From Ministeria vibrans ATCC 50519 (lineage: Eukaryota; Opisthokonta; Filasterea): a stretch of 39,862 nucleotides of DNA. Numbering within the stretch: the stretch's first letter is position 1; each line of letters opens with the position of its first letter. Below are positions 1 to 14,209 of the stretch, in pieces. A model generated the notes under the pieces. It made no database searches. It saw only the letters and a program-made list of their open reading frames with translations, and had not been told where the DNA came from. The translations under genes and the position numbers were made by a program. The stretch spans positions 34,278-74,139 of the forward strand of contig CALSCP010001735.1 of NCBI GenBank assembly GCA_943704425.1, given 5' to 3'.

Positions 1-3000
1 CCCCGGCTGTTTCACACGCGATAATCGCCAACTGAGGAGCGGCGTTTGTGGCGGAGTTGACGTGACCGTTAACGACGCTCAGAAGCCGCGAGTTTGCCCC
101 GTCGACAGCTGTGCGAATTGTGTAGCCCGAATTAGCAGTGGAGCGCTCCAGGGCGACTCTACACCGAGGGTTGCAAATAAAAATGACAAGATGGCCGGCG
201 GTGGAAGAGATAGCAAAGCCCCACAGAGACTGGGTGTCGTCAAGTGTAAAGGCAGCGAGGGCGAACGCATCGCTGGAAAATGGCACGGAAAACGTTTGAG
301 AGACAGTCTGGAGAAGGGCACGTTGGCTATGTAGTGCTGTGCCAGTGCTCAGTTGCCCTATGGTCGAGCGCAACGACGGTAAAAAACTGGCAAGGTCACG
401 CGTCACGACAGTGATGCGACGGTCAGGCCACACACGGACTACGCGTGAGCCGGAAGTTGAGCTGCTCAAAACGGACGCGCCAGAGTGCACGTTGAGAGGG
501 ACACCTGTCAAACTGACCGTCGATGTCAATGTAATGTCGTACGAGGCGAACCCGTCAAGAAGATCAACCGAACCGCCAAGTGTCACCGATGGTGGCAAAA
601 CAAAGTTCCCCTTTGCGGCCGCAGCGAGCGTCGCCATTGAGGGAGAGGCCAGGCCAATGGGTGTCACGCTGCGCATCGACCATTTGAGGGTGCAGCCACT
701 GAACGAGCATGTCAGCAGCTCTGTAAAGGCGCCAGCGTCGGCGCGTTGACCAAGCAATGACACGGTCATATTGGGTTCCGCCGTTGACATATATGTGCGG
801 ACGAGGTGAGATGACAAATGAACGACGGCAAGCGAGCAGACTTTGACAGACAGTTCGCAGTCGCTCCCAGTAAACCCACTCGGGCAGACACAGCGATAAA
901 GACCGGCAGAAACACCTTCTTCGGTGCACGAGGCGCCGTTGGAGCACGGAGACGAGGCACACTCGACAATGTTGCTTTCACATTGGGCACCGGTGAAGCC
1001 GGCGGGGCACTCGCACAAAAACTGTACAATATCGTCCAGGCATGTTCCGCCCGCAGCGCACGGCGACGACACGCACGGATCGACACGCTCTTCGCAGCGT
1101 CGTCCGATGAATTGTGATGGGCACGTACACGTCCAATTACCGGAAGCGTCCGAGCATATACCGCCGTTCAGACAGGCGCCCAAGAAGCAAATGTTAAGGG
1201 CGGTCTCGCAGGCGGAGCCGGTGAAGCCAGCCGCACATGTACACACATGGGGATCCAGGGCAGACGTTGTACCGTTGATGAGCACGGGTGAACAAGATGC
1301 ACCATTCTCACAGGGGTCCGAAAAGCACGAGCCAACAATCTCTGAGCAGGTGAGACCTCCGGTGATTCCATCACACTCGCATCGAGCTGCTCCATAGAGA
1401 TCTTCGATACATGTAGCAGAGACATGACACGGCGATGACGAGCACTCGTGTATTTCAATGCCACAATGAACTCCAGTGAAACCAGGCAAGCACAAACACA
1501 CATAAGGATCTTGTGCGTTGGTCGTCGCTACGTCACAAGTCGCGCCATTTTGACATGGTGACGACACACATGTGCCAAGAAACAGTTCGCAGTGCGCACC
1601 AACGTATCCAGCGACACACACACACGTTTTGAAGCCCAAGGTGTCCTCGGAACAGGTTGCGCCGTTTTCACATGGCGACGAAGCGCACTCTCCTCGGCGA
1701 CACACGGGTTTGTATCGCGAGAAAACAGGACCCGGAATCACAGCAACGGTAGGTTGCAGCGGATGGCTCCACTTGAGCTGTAGCGACGAGACGGACACAC
1801 CCTCAAAATACTCAACTTGAATGCGAACAGGGGTGCCAAGAAGGAGCGAGACGGAGGCAGAGTTCTCAGTGAGAGCAGGCGAGAACCAGCCGTCGATAAG
1901 AAGAACGCCGTTCAAGTAGAGACGCGAGCCATCGTCGGCGACCAGAGAAAAGGAGTGCACTCCATTGGCAACTGGGCAAATGTAGCCATAAAGACGAAGT
2001 CCCCAATAGTCTGCCTCTGTCGCAGTGAAAGTGGAACCGTGGCTGAAGACATCATTTGTCTGAAACGACACTGGGCCTGACCAGGCAAAGAGCTGGGAAG
2101 GGAACGCTGCGACGTCCATGGTGGGAAAGTACTCGCTTTCCAAGCCAAACCCGTCCGCGTCGATTGCCGTCTCGCACGAGGATCCAGTGAATCCTGGCGA
2201 GCAAGCACATGCGACCGTGCTCTTCGCCACGGTGTGAGAGAAAAAATCACCGCTGATTAGGCGCCGAGCGAGACCAGGCGACGACCAAGAAAGCGCGAGA
2301 CGATCGACGTCGACGCCCTCGTAATAGTCGATGGCAATGGAGTGCAAGCCCTCCGTCAAAGTCCGTGTTGTACTGTGGTGGTCCACCGATGGATTGTGCC
2401 ACTGTTGATAAACAATAGAGGAAAAACGAAGAGAACGACAAAAAAAATTAATAATAATAAAAATAATAATAATAATAACAATAATCAACGATGATAGTGT
2501 GTTACCAAATCGAATACAATGACCCCGTCAATGTAGAGGCGGCATCCATCGTCACAGCTCAGGTACAGCGTATACGTGTCGGTTGATGGGACAGTAAGAT
2601 TACCACGCAAGGCCAACGACCAGAGGTTGCAGACGGCCACACCTCCGATGGTCGCACCGCAGGCCGGCCCGAAGTGGAACTGCACTGGTCCAACTGTCGT
2701 GTAATTGCCAGAGACAGGGCCCTCTTGATGAATAGTATTCTGGTATACTTGGCCTAGAAGACCCGGTTTGACGTGTGTCGACGCGCAAGAGCCGCCATTG
2801 AAGCACGACTTGACAGCACCAGAGTTGCTGTCCTCGAGACAGGGATCACTTGTGAGAGTCTGTGCGGGCGCCGAGACATTGCCGCAAGGCTGGACAATAC
2901 TGCCGACGGCACACATGCAAGCTGCGGTCTGTGTTGACGCGTACACCATAATGTTGTCGATGGCCCAAAACCAATCGTTGTCAGCGAGCAGAAATGCCCA

Positions 3001-4172
3001 CTCGAGATCAACGTGTGTCAACCCCGCCTCGTGGGCCAGGGAGAGAATGACCTTGCGATTGTGTCCTGACCCGTTGGGTGTGTTCCAGTCGGGCATTGTG
3101 TTCGAGTCGACAAGGGCAGTCACAGTGCCGTTTGGGAGTGTCGCTTTCACCGTCACACTAAAAGGAATTAGAAGAGGAATTAAAAAAGGGAGAAAGAAAG
3201 AAAAAAGGAATTATAATAACCATTATCCAATCATTATACTTCAACAATTAATGCAAAAAAAAGTATGCGTGTCTCTTCCTCACCGGCTGTCAGAAGCTGG
3301 AATCCACAACGAGTCAAATGAGACTTGGAGTGAATTAGAAACGACGTAGGCACTTGCAAAAGACACGCGTGTCCGCAAAAAGGTGTTGAACAAATTGTTT
3401 GCAACGTTGGTTCCATCACTGAATTGATCGCCATCGGCTACAGCGATAACACCAGAGCCGAGAGTGAACCTAGGAAGTAGGGAGTAGCGTTGAAAGGATG
3501 AGGGAAATAAATTTAATATTATTATTATAGAAGAAGAAGACGACATTTCCAATATTATAAAGTTTCTCACTGTGATCGCCCATTGTCGGCAGCTGTGGTA
3601 ATCCACCATTGCTTGGAAAGAAAAGACCAACCATAAAACTCGATAGGGTTTCCGCTGGGTGTTTGGGAACGGTCTACAGTGAATCCCAATGGAGGGGTTT
3701 TCGTGTAGACAGCAGTCCCAGCGGACTCGGTCGATGAAACAGCGTCTTTGAGGACTAGTTGCTCAAAGTTCTCGTTCAAAAATGTTTCCGTGACAGCACC
3801 CGAGAGCGTGCAGGTACCGCCACTCTCGCAAACTACGGCGGCGCACGGATCCGGATACACCGCCAAAGATGGCAAGGGCAACGTGGCAACAAGCAGAGTT
3901 ATTACCAGCCCTATTGACCTCACTGTGAGTACGAAACACGGAGTTACATCGGCAAAGGCAAAACAATAATAATAATAATAATAAAACAATTGAAAACATT
4001 ATTAGAATTACAAGAATTAGAAGAAGAAGAAACAATATAATATTGGAGTAATAAATAATAAAATATTATTATTACTATAATAAAAATATTATTAGTGAAA
4101 TTAATCATTTTCTGCCCAAGCCCCAAGGAAAGAAAAGTCGAAAGGCAATAAAAATAGACCTGACGGAAACAT
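1..4172 (-). CDS. Secreted EGF / PA14 multidomain protein, 3' end outside window
   Basis: Spliced exons, all in frame: 4172-4160, 3922-3571, 3469-3284, 3157-2506, 2401 to beyond 1. The 13-nt first exon completes a clean signal peptide (MFPSVRSIGLVITLLVA, cleavage near PSLA). Order: start of an EGF-like module (C-x4-C-x5-C), a beta-sandwich region ending W-A-I-D-N-I like bacterial extracellular domains, closing C-x-C EGF cysteines, a second EGF start, PA14 domain 1 (SCDDGCRLYIDG), an EGF closing segment, PA14 domain 2 (ADDGSRLYLNG), seven EGF repeats with the usual six cysteines, then a long Ser/Thr-rich region without cysteine repeats. About 1,200 residues are visible. It is probably a cell-surface or matrix adhesin or carbohydrate-binding protein, since PA14 domains often bind glycans; the ligand is unknown. 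The last exon stays open to the window edge, so the C-terminus and any anchor are unseen. Confidence 0.9.
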
Positions 4173-4972
4173 CCCAACCACATTAGCCCTCCGTGACAGT
4201 ATCATAATGCTATAACCGATTAACCGTGGCGGACAGCAGTGTTGCAAAAGGAGCGGTCGATCTCAAACAGGGAGTGTTGGGGAGTGTGAGGTGTCAGCGA
4301 TTTCGACGAAGGAAAGAAATTAGGCATTAGCTGCACAGGGAAGCGCATCCACTAGCCCGAAATCAGCACAGGACATGCATAAACAGTTAAAATCTACCTA
4401 CCAGTAGCGCAGAGGTCCTGCACAATTTATGCGACGCGAAATCGTTTTTTTTTTTTGTTTTTTTCACTAAACAATCAAAAAGCAGCCAAAATGCTATACC
4501 CCCGATCATATCAGCTTCTGGTGACCACCGAAAAGGGGTTAAAACAGTCATAAATACCACGGACTAAACGGAAGCGATGAATGTTCCGCAATAATACCAC
4601 ATGTCGAAAAAAAATATTAAAAATTAACAAAACGAAAAAGCCACTCGAACTGAACGTAGCCACACGTAAGGCCAACATCATACATGGGTTAGTTCACTTG
4701 TGCGCCTTACTGTTGGGTTGCTGAAGGGCTAGACGTTTTCAAGTTCTGAGGGGGAAGCAAGTGAAGAGAAAATAGATTGATTCATATCTAAGATTAAGGC
4801 AGGAAGATCGAACAATACCATTCTCCTTGCTTGGGGATCTTTGCATTCTTCCGAGGATATCCGCCAAGCATATCACCGCTCCACAGCTGTATCAACGAGC
4901 GTGTTCGCGACGACCGGCACTCCCTCGAAGAAGAAAATTCGAAGAAAGAGTGCAAGTGAATCTTCGACTCAG

Positions 4973-5100
4973 CTTGCTTAGCTTAGTGTGTTTTCAGCTT
5001 AGTGTGCTTGCTTAGTGTGTGCTTAGTGTGTATGTGCTTAGTGTACCTATAAGTGTGTGCTTAGTGTACCCCATAGGTGCGTCGTGCTAAGTGTGTGTGT
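4973..5100. repeat. Degenerate GCTTAGTGTG minisatellite
   Basis: About eight imperfect copies of a unit close to gcttagtgtg (for example gcttagtgtgt, gcttagtgtac) run through this stretch and grade into a TG-rich tract. The copies are read directly from the sequence; no function is visible. Confidence 0.75.
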
Positions 5101-5145
5101 GTTTTGTGTGTGTGCAATATAAAGTTAGAGAACTTGGTAGACTTC

Positions 5146-5312
5146 TGACGCCTTCTCATTTTTTTCAGTTTTCACATGACTGTCATTAAAAAATAACTGT
5201 TTATAATTATTATTATTTACTTATTTACTTCTGAAGCGTTCTCATTTTTTTCAGTTTTCACATGACTGTCATTAATAAATAACAGCTGTTTATAATTATT
5301 ATTATTTATTAT
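5146..5312. repeat. Two-copy direct repeat of about 80 bp
   Basis: Two nearly identical blocks lie head to tail. Each begins acttctga(c/a)gc(c/g)ttctca, runs through ttttttcagttttcacatg and actgtcatta, and ends in taataattattattattta-type sequence. They differ by a few substitutions and a 2-base insertion. Each contains the near-palindrome catgactgtcat. It is a local tandem duplication in non-coding DNA. Confidence 0.8.
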
Positions 5313-5436
5313 TCTTTATTTCGAACATAACATATTACAAAACAAAACCCGCACAACGCAAATTAAACTCAAAAGAATTCAAGAGAGGAAGTGGAATTGA
5401 AGAAGAAAATATTTAGTTTACGAGATTACAAGAAGA

Positions 5437-7876
<2,440 letters not shown>

Positions 7877-8010
7877 TAAGAACGAAGAACGATCACTTCA
7901 CTGAATGCAGAATGACTGAAAATTACTAAAATAATCACAGCTCTTTATTTTTCTATAGAATAATCTAATACTTCTATAGAATAATCTAATATCAGACTTA
8001 TTCAAAGGTT
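7877..8010. promoter_or_regulatory. Bidirectional promoter between kinase and NSE3 genes, with a tandem repeat
   Basis: Only 134 bp separate the two divergent start codons. The stretch is AT-rich and contains a duplicated unit, tctatagaataatctaata, twice in a row (about 7954-7992) with a 2-base spacer. The shared location suggests promoter elements, but no known motif is recognised. Confidence 0.55.
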
Positions 8011-9498
8011 ATGCCGCGAGGAAGAAAGAGAGTCGTCGACGAAGAGGAGGACGAGACGGAACAGGAAGTGGCGGCGGCCAAGAGACGGCGAGAGAAAGGA
8101 AAACAGGCAGGATCGCAAGGGCGAGCACCGCCAGTGCCAGTGCGGGAGGAGCCGGAAAGCGACGACAGCGAGTACAATGGAGAGGACGGAACGCAGCGGC
8201 AGGGCGGTGCGGGTGAAGCCAGGGAGGTGGTCCAGAGCAAGGTACAGCAGCGGTCTTGTGTGTTGTGTGTTGTGTGTTTGTGTGTTGTGTCTTGTGTGTT
8301 GTGATTGAGTTTCGCAAACGATTATCGTCTTAGTCAAACGAGATTGTGCGTTTGGCCATCTGCTCAACGAGCTCACGGGGCGTGGTCAATCGAACGGACA
8401 TTCGCGAGGTAGTCTGCATTGATGCTTATGCTTTATATTCCGAGCAGTGTTTCATTTCTGAAAAAAAAAAAAATGGTGTGTGTGTGTGTTTCGCGCTCTT
8501 TCTTTGTGTGTAGTGCTTTGGGGTCGAGCAGCGCCCCTACATCGGCCAGGCAGTCTCGCTAGCACGCAAGAAGTTACGGGATGTCTTTGGTATGGATCTG
8601 GTTGAGATTCGCGACAGGAAAGGGGCAAAGCCAGACGAGACAGCGCGACAACAGCCCAACGACGAGTGCGTCAAGAATACCATCACTTTCGGGTGTTTTC
8701 AGGCCTCATGAGCATTTTCATTGTGTCTGTAGAGAGAGGGAGGAGGACAGGGTATTGTCGGGTGCGGGAAAGCAGTTTTCTCTGTGTAACATACTGAAGA
8801 GCGAGGTACGACTGAAAAGTGAAGGGAGGAGACGTAATTTTGTGCATGCTTGTAGATTCGTGACGAGTTTGTGGATTGGAAGCACGAGTCTGCGCAGCGT
8901 CTATTGCTTCTTGTAGTGCTCAGTGTTGTGTACTTTAACCAAGACTCTGCCGAGGAAGGTGCGCTGTGGCACGGCCTTGGCAAGTACGTCACACACACGA
9001 TAAGATGAGATATCCAAAGCGTACAAATTCTGAAACACTTACCTCCCACTCTTCACTTAAAAACCATAGACTGGGTCTTGTCAAGGGACAGAAACACTCT
9101 GAGTTTGGTGAGGTGGACAAGCGACTCTCTGACATTGTGCGCCAGCGCTACTTGGAACGCGTCAAAGCGCAAAACGCAGGAGACGTACGGAGAACAGCTC
9201 ATTTTGGCTGCACATCTCATTGTGTTCAATTGTAGCGTTCATGGCTCTACCGATGGGGGCCGCGTGCGTATTCGGAATTTACAAAGGTTGAGATTGTTCA
9301 GTTTATTGGGACTGTGCTGGAAAAGGTATTCTTCGAGCGTAACATGTTCTGGTCTAACTGCTCGCACACTCACCTACACACGATCACTTTGTTCTTTCCC
9401 TCTTACTGACTCAGTCCGAGGAGGAAAGAGCGCGACTGGTGGCGGCAATGGAGCCCGACACGGTGCAGAGGGAGAGTTCGCCCGAATCGGATGACTGA
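8011..9498 (+). CDS. NSMCE3: NSE3-like MAGE-domain protein (SMC5/6 complex subunit)
   Basis: Eight exons join in frame: 8011-8241, 8334-8408, 8514-8692, 8733-8805, 8856-8983, 9070-9184, 9236-9325, 9415-9498; about 324 residues. After a charged, KR/DE-rich N-terminus comes a complete MAGE homology domain: EIVRLAICS, NRTDIRE, ARKKLRDVFGMDLVEI, FSLCNIL, RLLLLVVLSVVYFNQD, EEGALWHGLGK, KHSEFGEVDKRL, VRQRYLERV, then WLYRWGPRAYSEFTKVEIV. These match the MAGE order, including the signature WGPRA. Single-copy protist MAGE proteins are NSE3, which pairs with NSE1 and NSE4 in the SMC5/6 complex for DNA repair and chromosome segregation. The donor at 8693 (gtgttt) is the least certain junction, but it is the phase that keeps the frame. 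It converges on the DGK gene with 66 bp between stops. Confidence 0.92.
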
Positions 9499-9564
9499 TA
9501 TGTGTGATGTGGATGTGCCGTTAATGGGCTACTGGTAATAATGATATATAAAAAGAGACGTTTT

Positions 9565-10376
9565 CTACACTTCGCTTGAATCAAGAGGAGATGAGTTGGA
9601 GAGGGCGGCGGCAAAAGAGGCATTGCGACCCCTGTGGGCGGGGGGAGGGACGTATTCAAGATTGGACACGGCAGCCAAAGTGGCAGCAGCTGTGGCAGCG
9701 ATGGCGGCAGAGGGAGCGGCAGGGGCGTCCTCTGTGATAGTGGTGGTGGTGGTGGGCATGGAGGGCGGCGTTGTCACCTGGATGGACGGACTGCAACGGA
9801 GGGAAGGGGAGTGTGAGAACAAATGAAGAATGCACAGAGAGTGCGAATTCATACACTGAGACGGGGTTGGTGGCCGTAGCAGTGCTGATGGTGGGGGTGA
9901 AGGCAGGGATGGTCGAGTACGACGAACTGGGCGAGAGGGCCATCGAGTGGGGACGTGGTTGCTTGGAGCTGTTGGCGTCGGAGCGAGCGACCATGGACGC
10001 GACGTCAGAGCTCGCTGGACGGGGCCTTTGCTGTTGTGGCGAGCGCAGTAAGCTGGCAGACACGGCCGGGTTGGCTGTGCGGTGCGCGTTCTGCGGCGAC
10101 ATTAGTTTTTCTGCAAACAACCAGAATCAATGACAGGAACAAGTGTATTTGGTAGATCGAACCTTTACTGTCGCCTTTGTTGTCGCGGCGTTGCAGCATC
10201 TGAACGCAATTGTGATGCTCAATAATGATCTCGCTTGGAGCGAGCAGACAAGGCTCGCCATCGACCTGCACAGGCAAGTCCTTGAGCGTCACCACGCGCG
10301 CACGACGGCACTGAGCAATCCGCAGTGCTTTGCCCAACCGCGCTTGTTGCTTCGCCTATCGCAGAAAAAAAAAAAG

Positions 10377-10412
<36 letters not shown>

Positions 10413-13400
10413 GTTTTCCGTTTACTCGGGAGAATTATTATTTTTGTGTTGTACCAGATCAAACGCACTAAAGAGACCAATCACTTCTACCAGTCCATCG
10501 TCCATTCGCTGAGGCATAAACTACAAAAAAAAAAAGTCAGGACAGATATATACAGAGGGAAGAGTGAGGGAGATATAAAGACTATAAAAACAATAAAGAA
10601 AAAAGAAAACGTACGCCATCGGACTTGGAGGATCCCCAGGGGTCAGTCCCACTGCCATAGGAGGTAATGTTGAGAAAAACGAGCCCTTCCAGCTTGCGCT
10701 CCTCCAGAATGTGAGTCATGTCCACTCCGTCACACTCGAGTCGCACATGCTTGGCAAACCCCTAATCACCATAGGGTTAATATTTTCTTTTACATTTTTG
10801 CTCTTTTTGCAAAATTTCTTTTTCGTACTCTTTGCGAATGCTTGAACATGTCTCTAAGACCATTGAGACCGTAGTAAATTTTGTTGCCGACGCGGCTCTT
10901 GAAGCGCTCGGGGTTCTTCTCGCGTGCTTCGTGAAAGGCCAGCACCGTCTGGGCATCGACGCCAAAGCTAAAATAGTTATTCATGACGTTGAGCGGGAGA
11001 TTGGCGACACCGGCGCCTTCAAAAATAGGCGAGCCGGCACCGGAGTCGACGAGCGACGAGATTGACTGGGCGGCTGTAAGGGTGGGTGAGAATGCCATCT
11101 TGTCCTTGTCCTTGCCCTTGCGTCGCTTCTTGCCCTTGTGCGCTTTGGTGTCGGGCATCGCTGAGAGCGACATGCCCCCGGTCGCGTTACTGGTGCCCGC
11201 CTCATCTGACCGGTCGAGTCCACCACTCCATGACTGAGACATGCCCATCAGCTTGTTGCTTGTCAATGCACTTGCGCCACTACCACCGGCACCCCCATCG
11301 GCCGTTTGTAAGGTGTCCTGGAGCGAGAGCGACTTGTTTCCGTCAATTGCCGTGGTCGTGGGCGACTGAGGAAGAGGCGAGAGCGAGGGCGAGTGAAGGG
11401 AGCCGTTGGAACTGGTGATGTTCTCGTGGTAAGGAGTCACACGCAGATACCATCTGTCCATGGGCATGATCTCGGCGTCTTCGACGGCCGTCAGCATTGG
11501 CGACACGTCTTCGTCGCTGTACCCACCGCCCCACTTGAGTGCACGCGCGAGGTCGTTGCCCGTGCCGAGCGGCATGACAGCAATGGGCGGGCAGGGCACA
11601 ATGTTCAGTTCGTCGAGCACCGACAGAACCCACCCGACCGTACCATCACCACCGCACACGAGAATGCGAAAATTGGGCACGTCCGCAAACAGCGACAGGC
11701 CCGTCTTGGGACCACCATTAGTCAGGTCAAACACCTACGGAATAATAATAATAATTGAAAAACAAAACAAAAAACAACAACAACAACAACAACATTAATA
11801 ATAAAAAATTATTATTATTAAAATTTTGAAGTACATCCATGTGGTAATCATTACCTGCACTGGATTGAGTAGCCATTGGAAATCTTTCATGAGTTTCTGA
11901 CCCTGCTTGGAGCCACTCTTGGGGTTGATAAAGACGACCAGAGGAATAGAGTCGGGAAGCGTGCGGATGATGACGGAGCCAAGTTTGTTTTTGCTACGAC
12001 GGCGCATGGAGCGACGCTGGTTGCGACGCTGTGACTTTGTAAGAGAACTGGTGCGCGCAACGGCAGAGCCGGACGTAGACGAGGAGGGCACATCGCCACT
12101 GCCAACGCTGCCGAGGGAGCGAAGGGACTCACTGCGCGTGACCTTGTCGTCCGATTGTGGTGTGGCTTGTGGCGTCGTGGGCACCGAAGCAGTGGCAGAG
12201 CCGTGATCACTGGAACGACGTACAGGCACGCCTACGCACGAGTGCGCAATGGGTGCGACAATCTGATGTTGTGGGCCCGGTTGGGGTGTGGAAGGGCCCG
12301 AGTGAGGGGGAGTGCCGGCGCGACGGCCACGCACCGACGAGCTGCTGGAGTCGAGAATGACTGTGATGGAGCTGTTGGGAACCATTAACCTAGCGTGCTT
12401 TCCAAGAGTACAGCTCTACAGCAGCATATATATTGTTAACTCACATACACCTCGCCATCTCACCCAACTGTTTCCATACCTGATCTTGGGTTCGTGAACA
12501 CTCGTAGTGCGCAATGATTTTGCACCAGGCACAGCGCACGGCACACGGCCTAGTGACGGAGAAACCGCCCTGGATGCGCTTTCGACAGATGGAACAGTCG
12601 CGGAGATTGAAATTGCCATCAATCCATTGGTGCTCGACTTCGTGGACGGCTGTGCGATCGGTGGACAAGACAAACTTGTGCGAACACGGCGGAGTAATGT
12701 CCTGTCGTTCGCGACACCGTCCGTCCACTGTGTACTTGCAGGCACCACAGCGGTAACCGTGCTTGAATCCAAGACGCTTCTTGCAGGTAAGACAGTACTT
12801 CATGCTGGACGAGTCCTACAAGAAAAGGGATCAGACAGTCACAATTAACACCAATCCTGTTGTGAGGTACCATTTCATGCCAAATGTGAGCGCCATCGGC
12901 AATGGCCGTGAAGTGCGATTGCATTGCGCTTGTCAGCGGCTTCTCAACAACGAGTCCCGAAACAATGGACAGGCGAGGACGCGGCGAGGGCTGTACGTGT
13001 AGAGAAGAGGATAAGAGAGGATAAGAGAGGAGAGAAAACCCAAAACGGGTCAAGATTAGATGAAAAAGGCCTTCTTCAAAAGCGGCGTCGAAGGTGATCC
13101 ATAGAATAGAGGAAGGTACGTAGGACTGGAGAATATCGATCGATCAAAAGAACGGAGACAGAAGAGAAAAAGAAAAGAAAAGAGAAAATCTCCAAAGGGA
13201 GTTCAAAAAGGAAGCAAGGGAGCAAATGCACACCGGAGTGCTACAGGACGTCTTGGGCGGGCCTTGCTGATGGGCTTGAGGCAGCGTGTGTTCAGCGACA
13301 AGAGTGTGGGAACAGAGGAAGGACTTTTTTTTGTAAAAAATAATAATACAAAAATGGACAAGAAGAGAATTGTGCAACGAGAGAAGGCGGGGAGGTTGGG

Positions 13401-13834
13401 AGTGGACGCGGCGCGGTCTGAGTAAACTGTCCACCGGCAAGGCTGTGGCGGGGACGACTCTCACGCGAAACCGTTGAATCGATAAGAGTTTTTGAAATTT
13501 CCACTTTGAATCTCGTTCGAAGCGCAAGCAGACAGCGCAAGAGTGCTCCCACGTTCACACCAGCGGCGATACAAATGCGGTCAAGCAAGAGTGCGTGCGC
13601 ATAGGATTGTGTGGCGAAAATTGCTTGCGAAGTTTTTTTTCTTTTTTCTTTTTTGACTCTCTCCCTCACACACAGTTAAATGCCAGTGAGCGAGGGTGAG
13701 AAGGGTGGGTGAGGACGTACGTAGTCAGCGTCGGGAGCCTTGTGAGAGTCGTCGTTGTCGTGGCCAGCAGAGATGTGAGGTGGCTCTGACGTGGGAGCAC
13801 CCTCGACGACGGGAGATCCTTCCGTGCCCGCCAT
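9565..13834 (-). CDS. Diacylglycerol kinase with two C1 domains
   Basis: Well-supported exons: 13834-13721, 12990-12871, 12815-12451, 12389-11855, 11734-10829, 10761-10615, 10520-10455, 10355-10163, 10110-9855, 9790-9565. Exon use between about 13640 and 13234 is uncertain; 13323-13234 fits the phase. Two cysteine/histidine-rich C1-type modules (CLTCKKRLGFKHGYRCGAC; CSICRKRIQGG...CAWC) precede the catalytic domain: LVVFINPKSGSKQG, CGGDGTVGWVLSVLDE, MPLGTGNDLARAL, DRWYLRV, NNYFSFGVDAQ. The accessory domain carries HVRLECDGVDM, LVFLNITSYGSGTDPWG, GLVEVIGLF, RIAQCRRARV and PVQVDGEP. The enzyme phosphorylates diacylglycerol to phosphatidic acid, ending DAG signalling. An insertion of about 125 residues, Ser/Gly/Thr-rich with a very basic KGKKRRKGKDKDK stretch, splits the catalytic domain after YLRV. 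The tail is Ser/Pro/Thr-rich and probably disordered. Length is roughly 1,000 residues. Confidence 0.93.
10366..10408. repeat. Poly(A)/poly(T) run in a DGK intron
   Basis: A run of about 40 A, broken by a single G, lies in the DGK intron 10356-10454. On the coding strand it is a long poly-T just before the 3' splice site (gcgatag), an extreme polypyrimidine tract. Confidence 0.9.
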
Positions 13835-14209
13835 GTTGTGCACACAAGAACGTGGATAAAAGCCGGTAGTCGGTGGTGCAACTTGTTGATAAATAAGCTA
13901 ATCTTAAGTCAGATTAATGATTATTCATTATTATATTACGTGACATATTATACTTAATAGTCTTTCCGGAGTCTGTCCATGATCAAGTGAGTGCCAGTGA
14001 TGCAATAGACATCTAGATCAACTCTCTAAGCTCATATACCACTAATCTAGTATCCACTATATCCAGTATCATCGAGTGAGTGACGTCGAAGAGACATTTC
14101 ACACACAAAGTCATAGGAATTGTCACGGAATTATGCACATCTCCGATGAATACAAAATAATTAATAATAACAAACTTCATTCTTCTTTTCTACTTAAGAG
14201 AATTCATCA
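13835..14209. promoter_or_regulatory. Divergent intergenic region between DGK and UBXD8-like genes
   Basis: This 375-bp AT-rich spacer separates the head-to-head start codons of the DGK (minus) and UBX-domain (plus) genes. I see no open frame or RNA gene. It presumably holds both promoters; no specific motif is recognised. Confidence 0.5.

Larger units (their letters stand above)
4173..5436. other. Intergenic spacer, 1.26 kb, no supported gene
   Basis: This lies between the start of the minus-strand EGF/PA14 gene and the stop of the minus-strand kinase. It should hold the EGF gene's promoter and the kinase 3' UTR. It is AT-rich with poly-T/poly-A runs. The only open frame of note (near 4827-5015, plus) lacks an ATG and resembles nothing. 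Two repeat structures in it are listed separately. Confidence 0.6.

Noticed and set aside
4827-5015. Small plus-strand frame in the long spacer
   Set aside because: It has no ATG start (TTG), no splice support and no recognisable content; its end runs into the minisatellite.
8581-8916. 111-codon open frame starting MSLVWIWLRF
   Set aside because: It is out of frame with the MAGE-domain exons and spans two introns.
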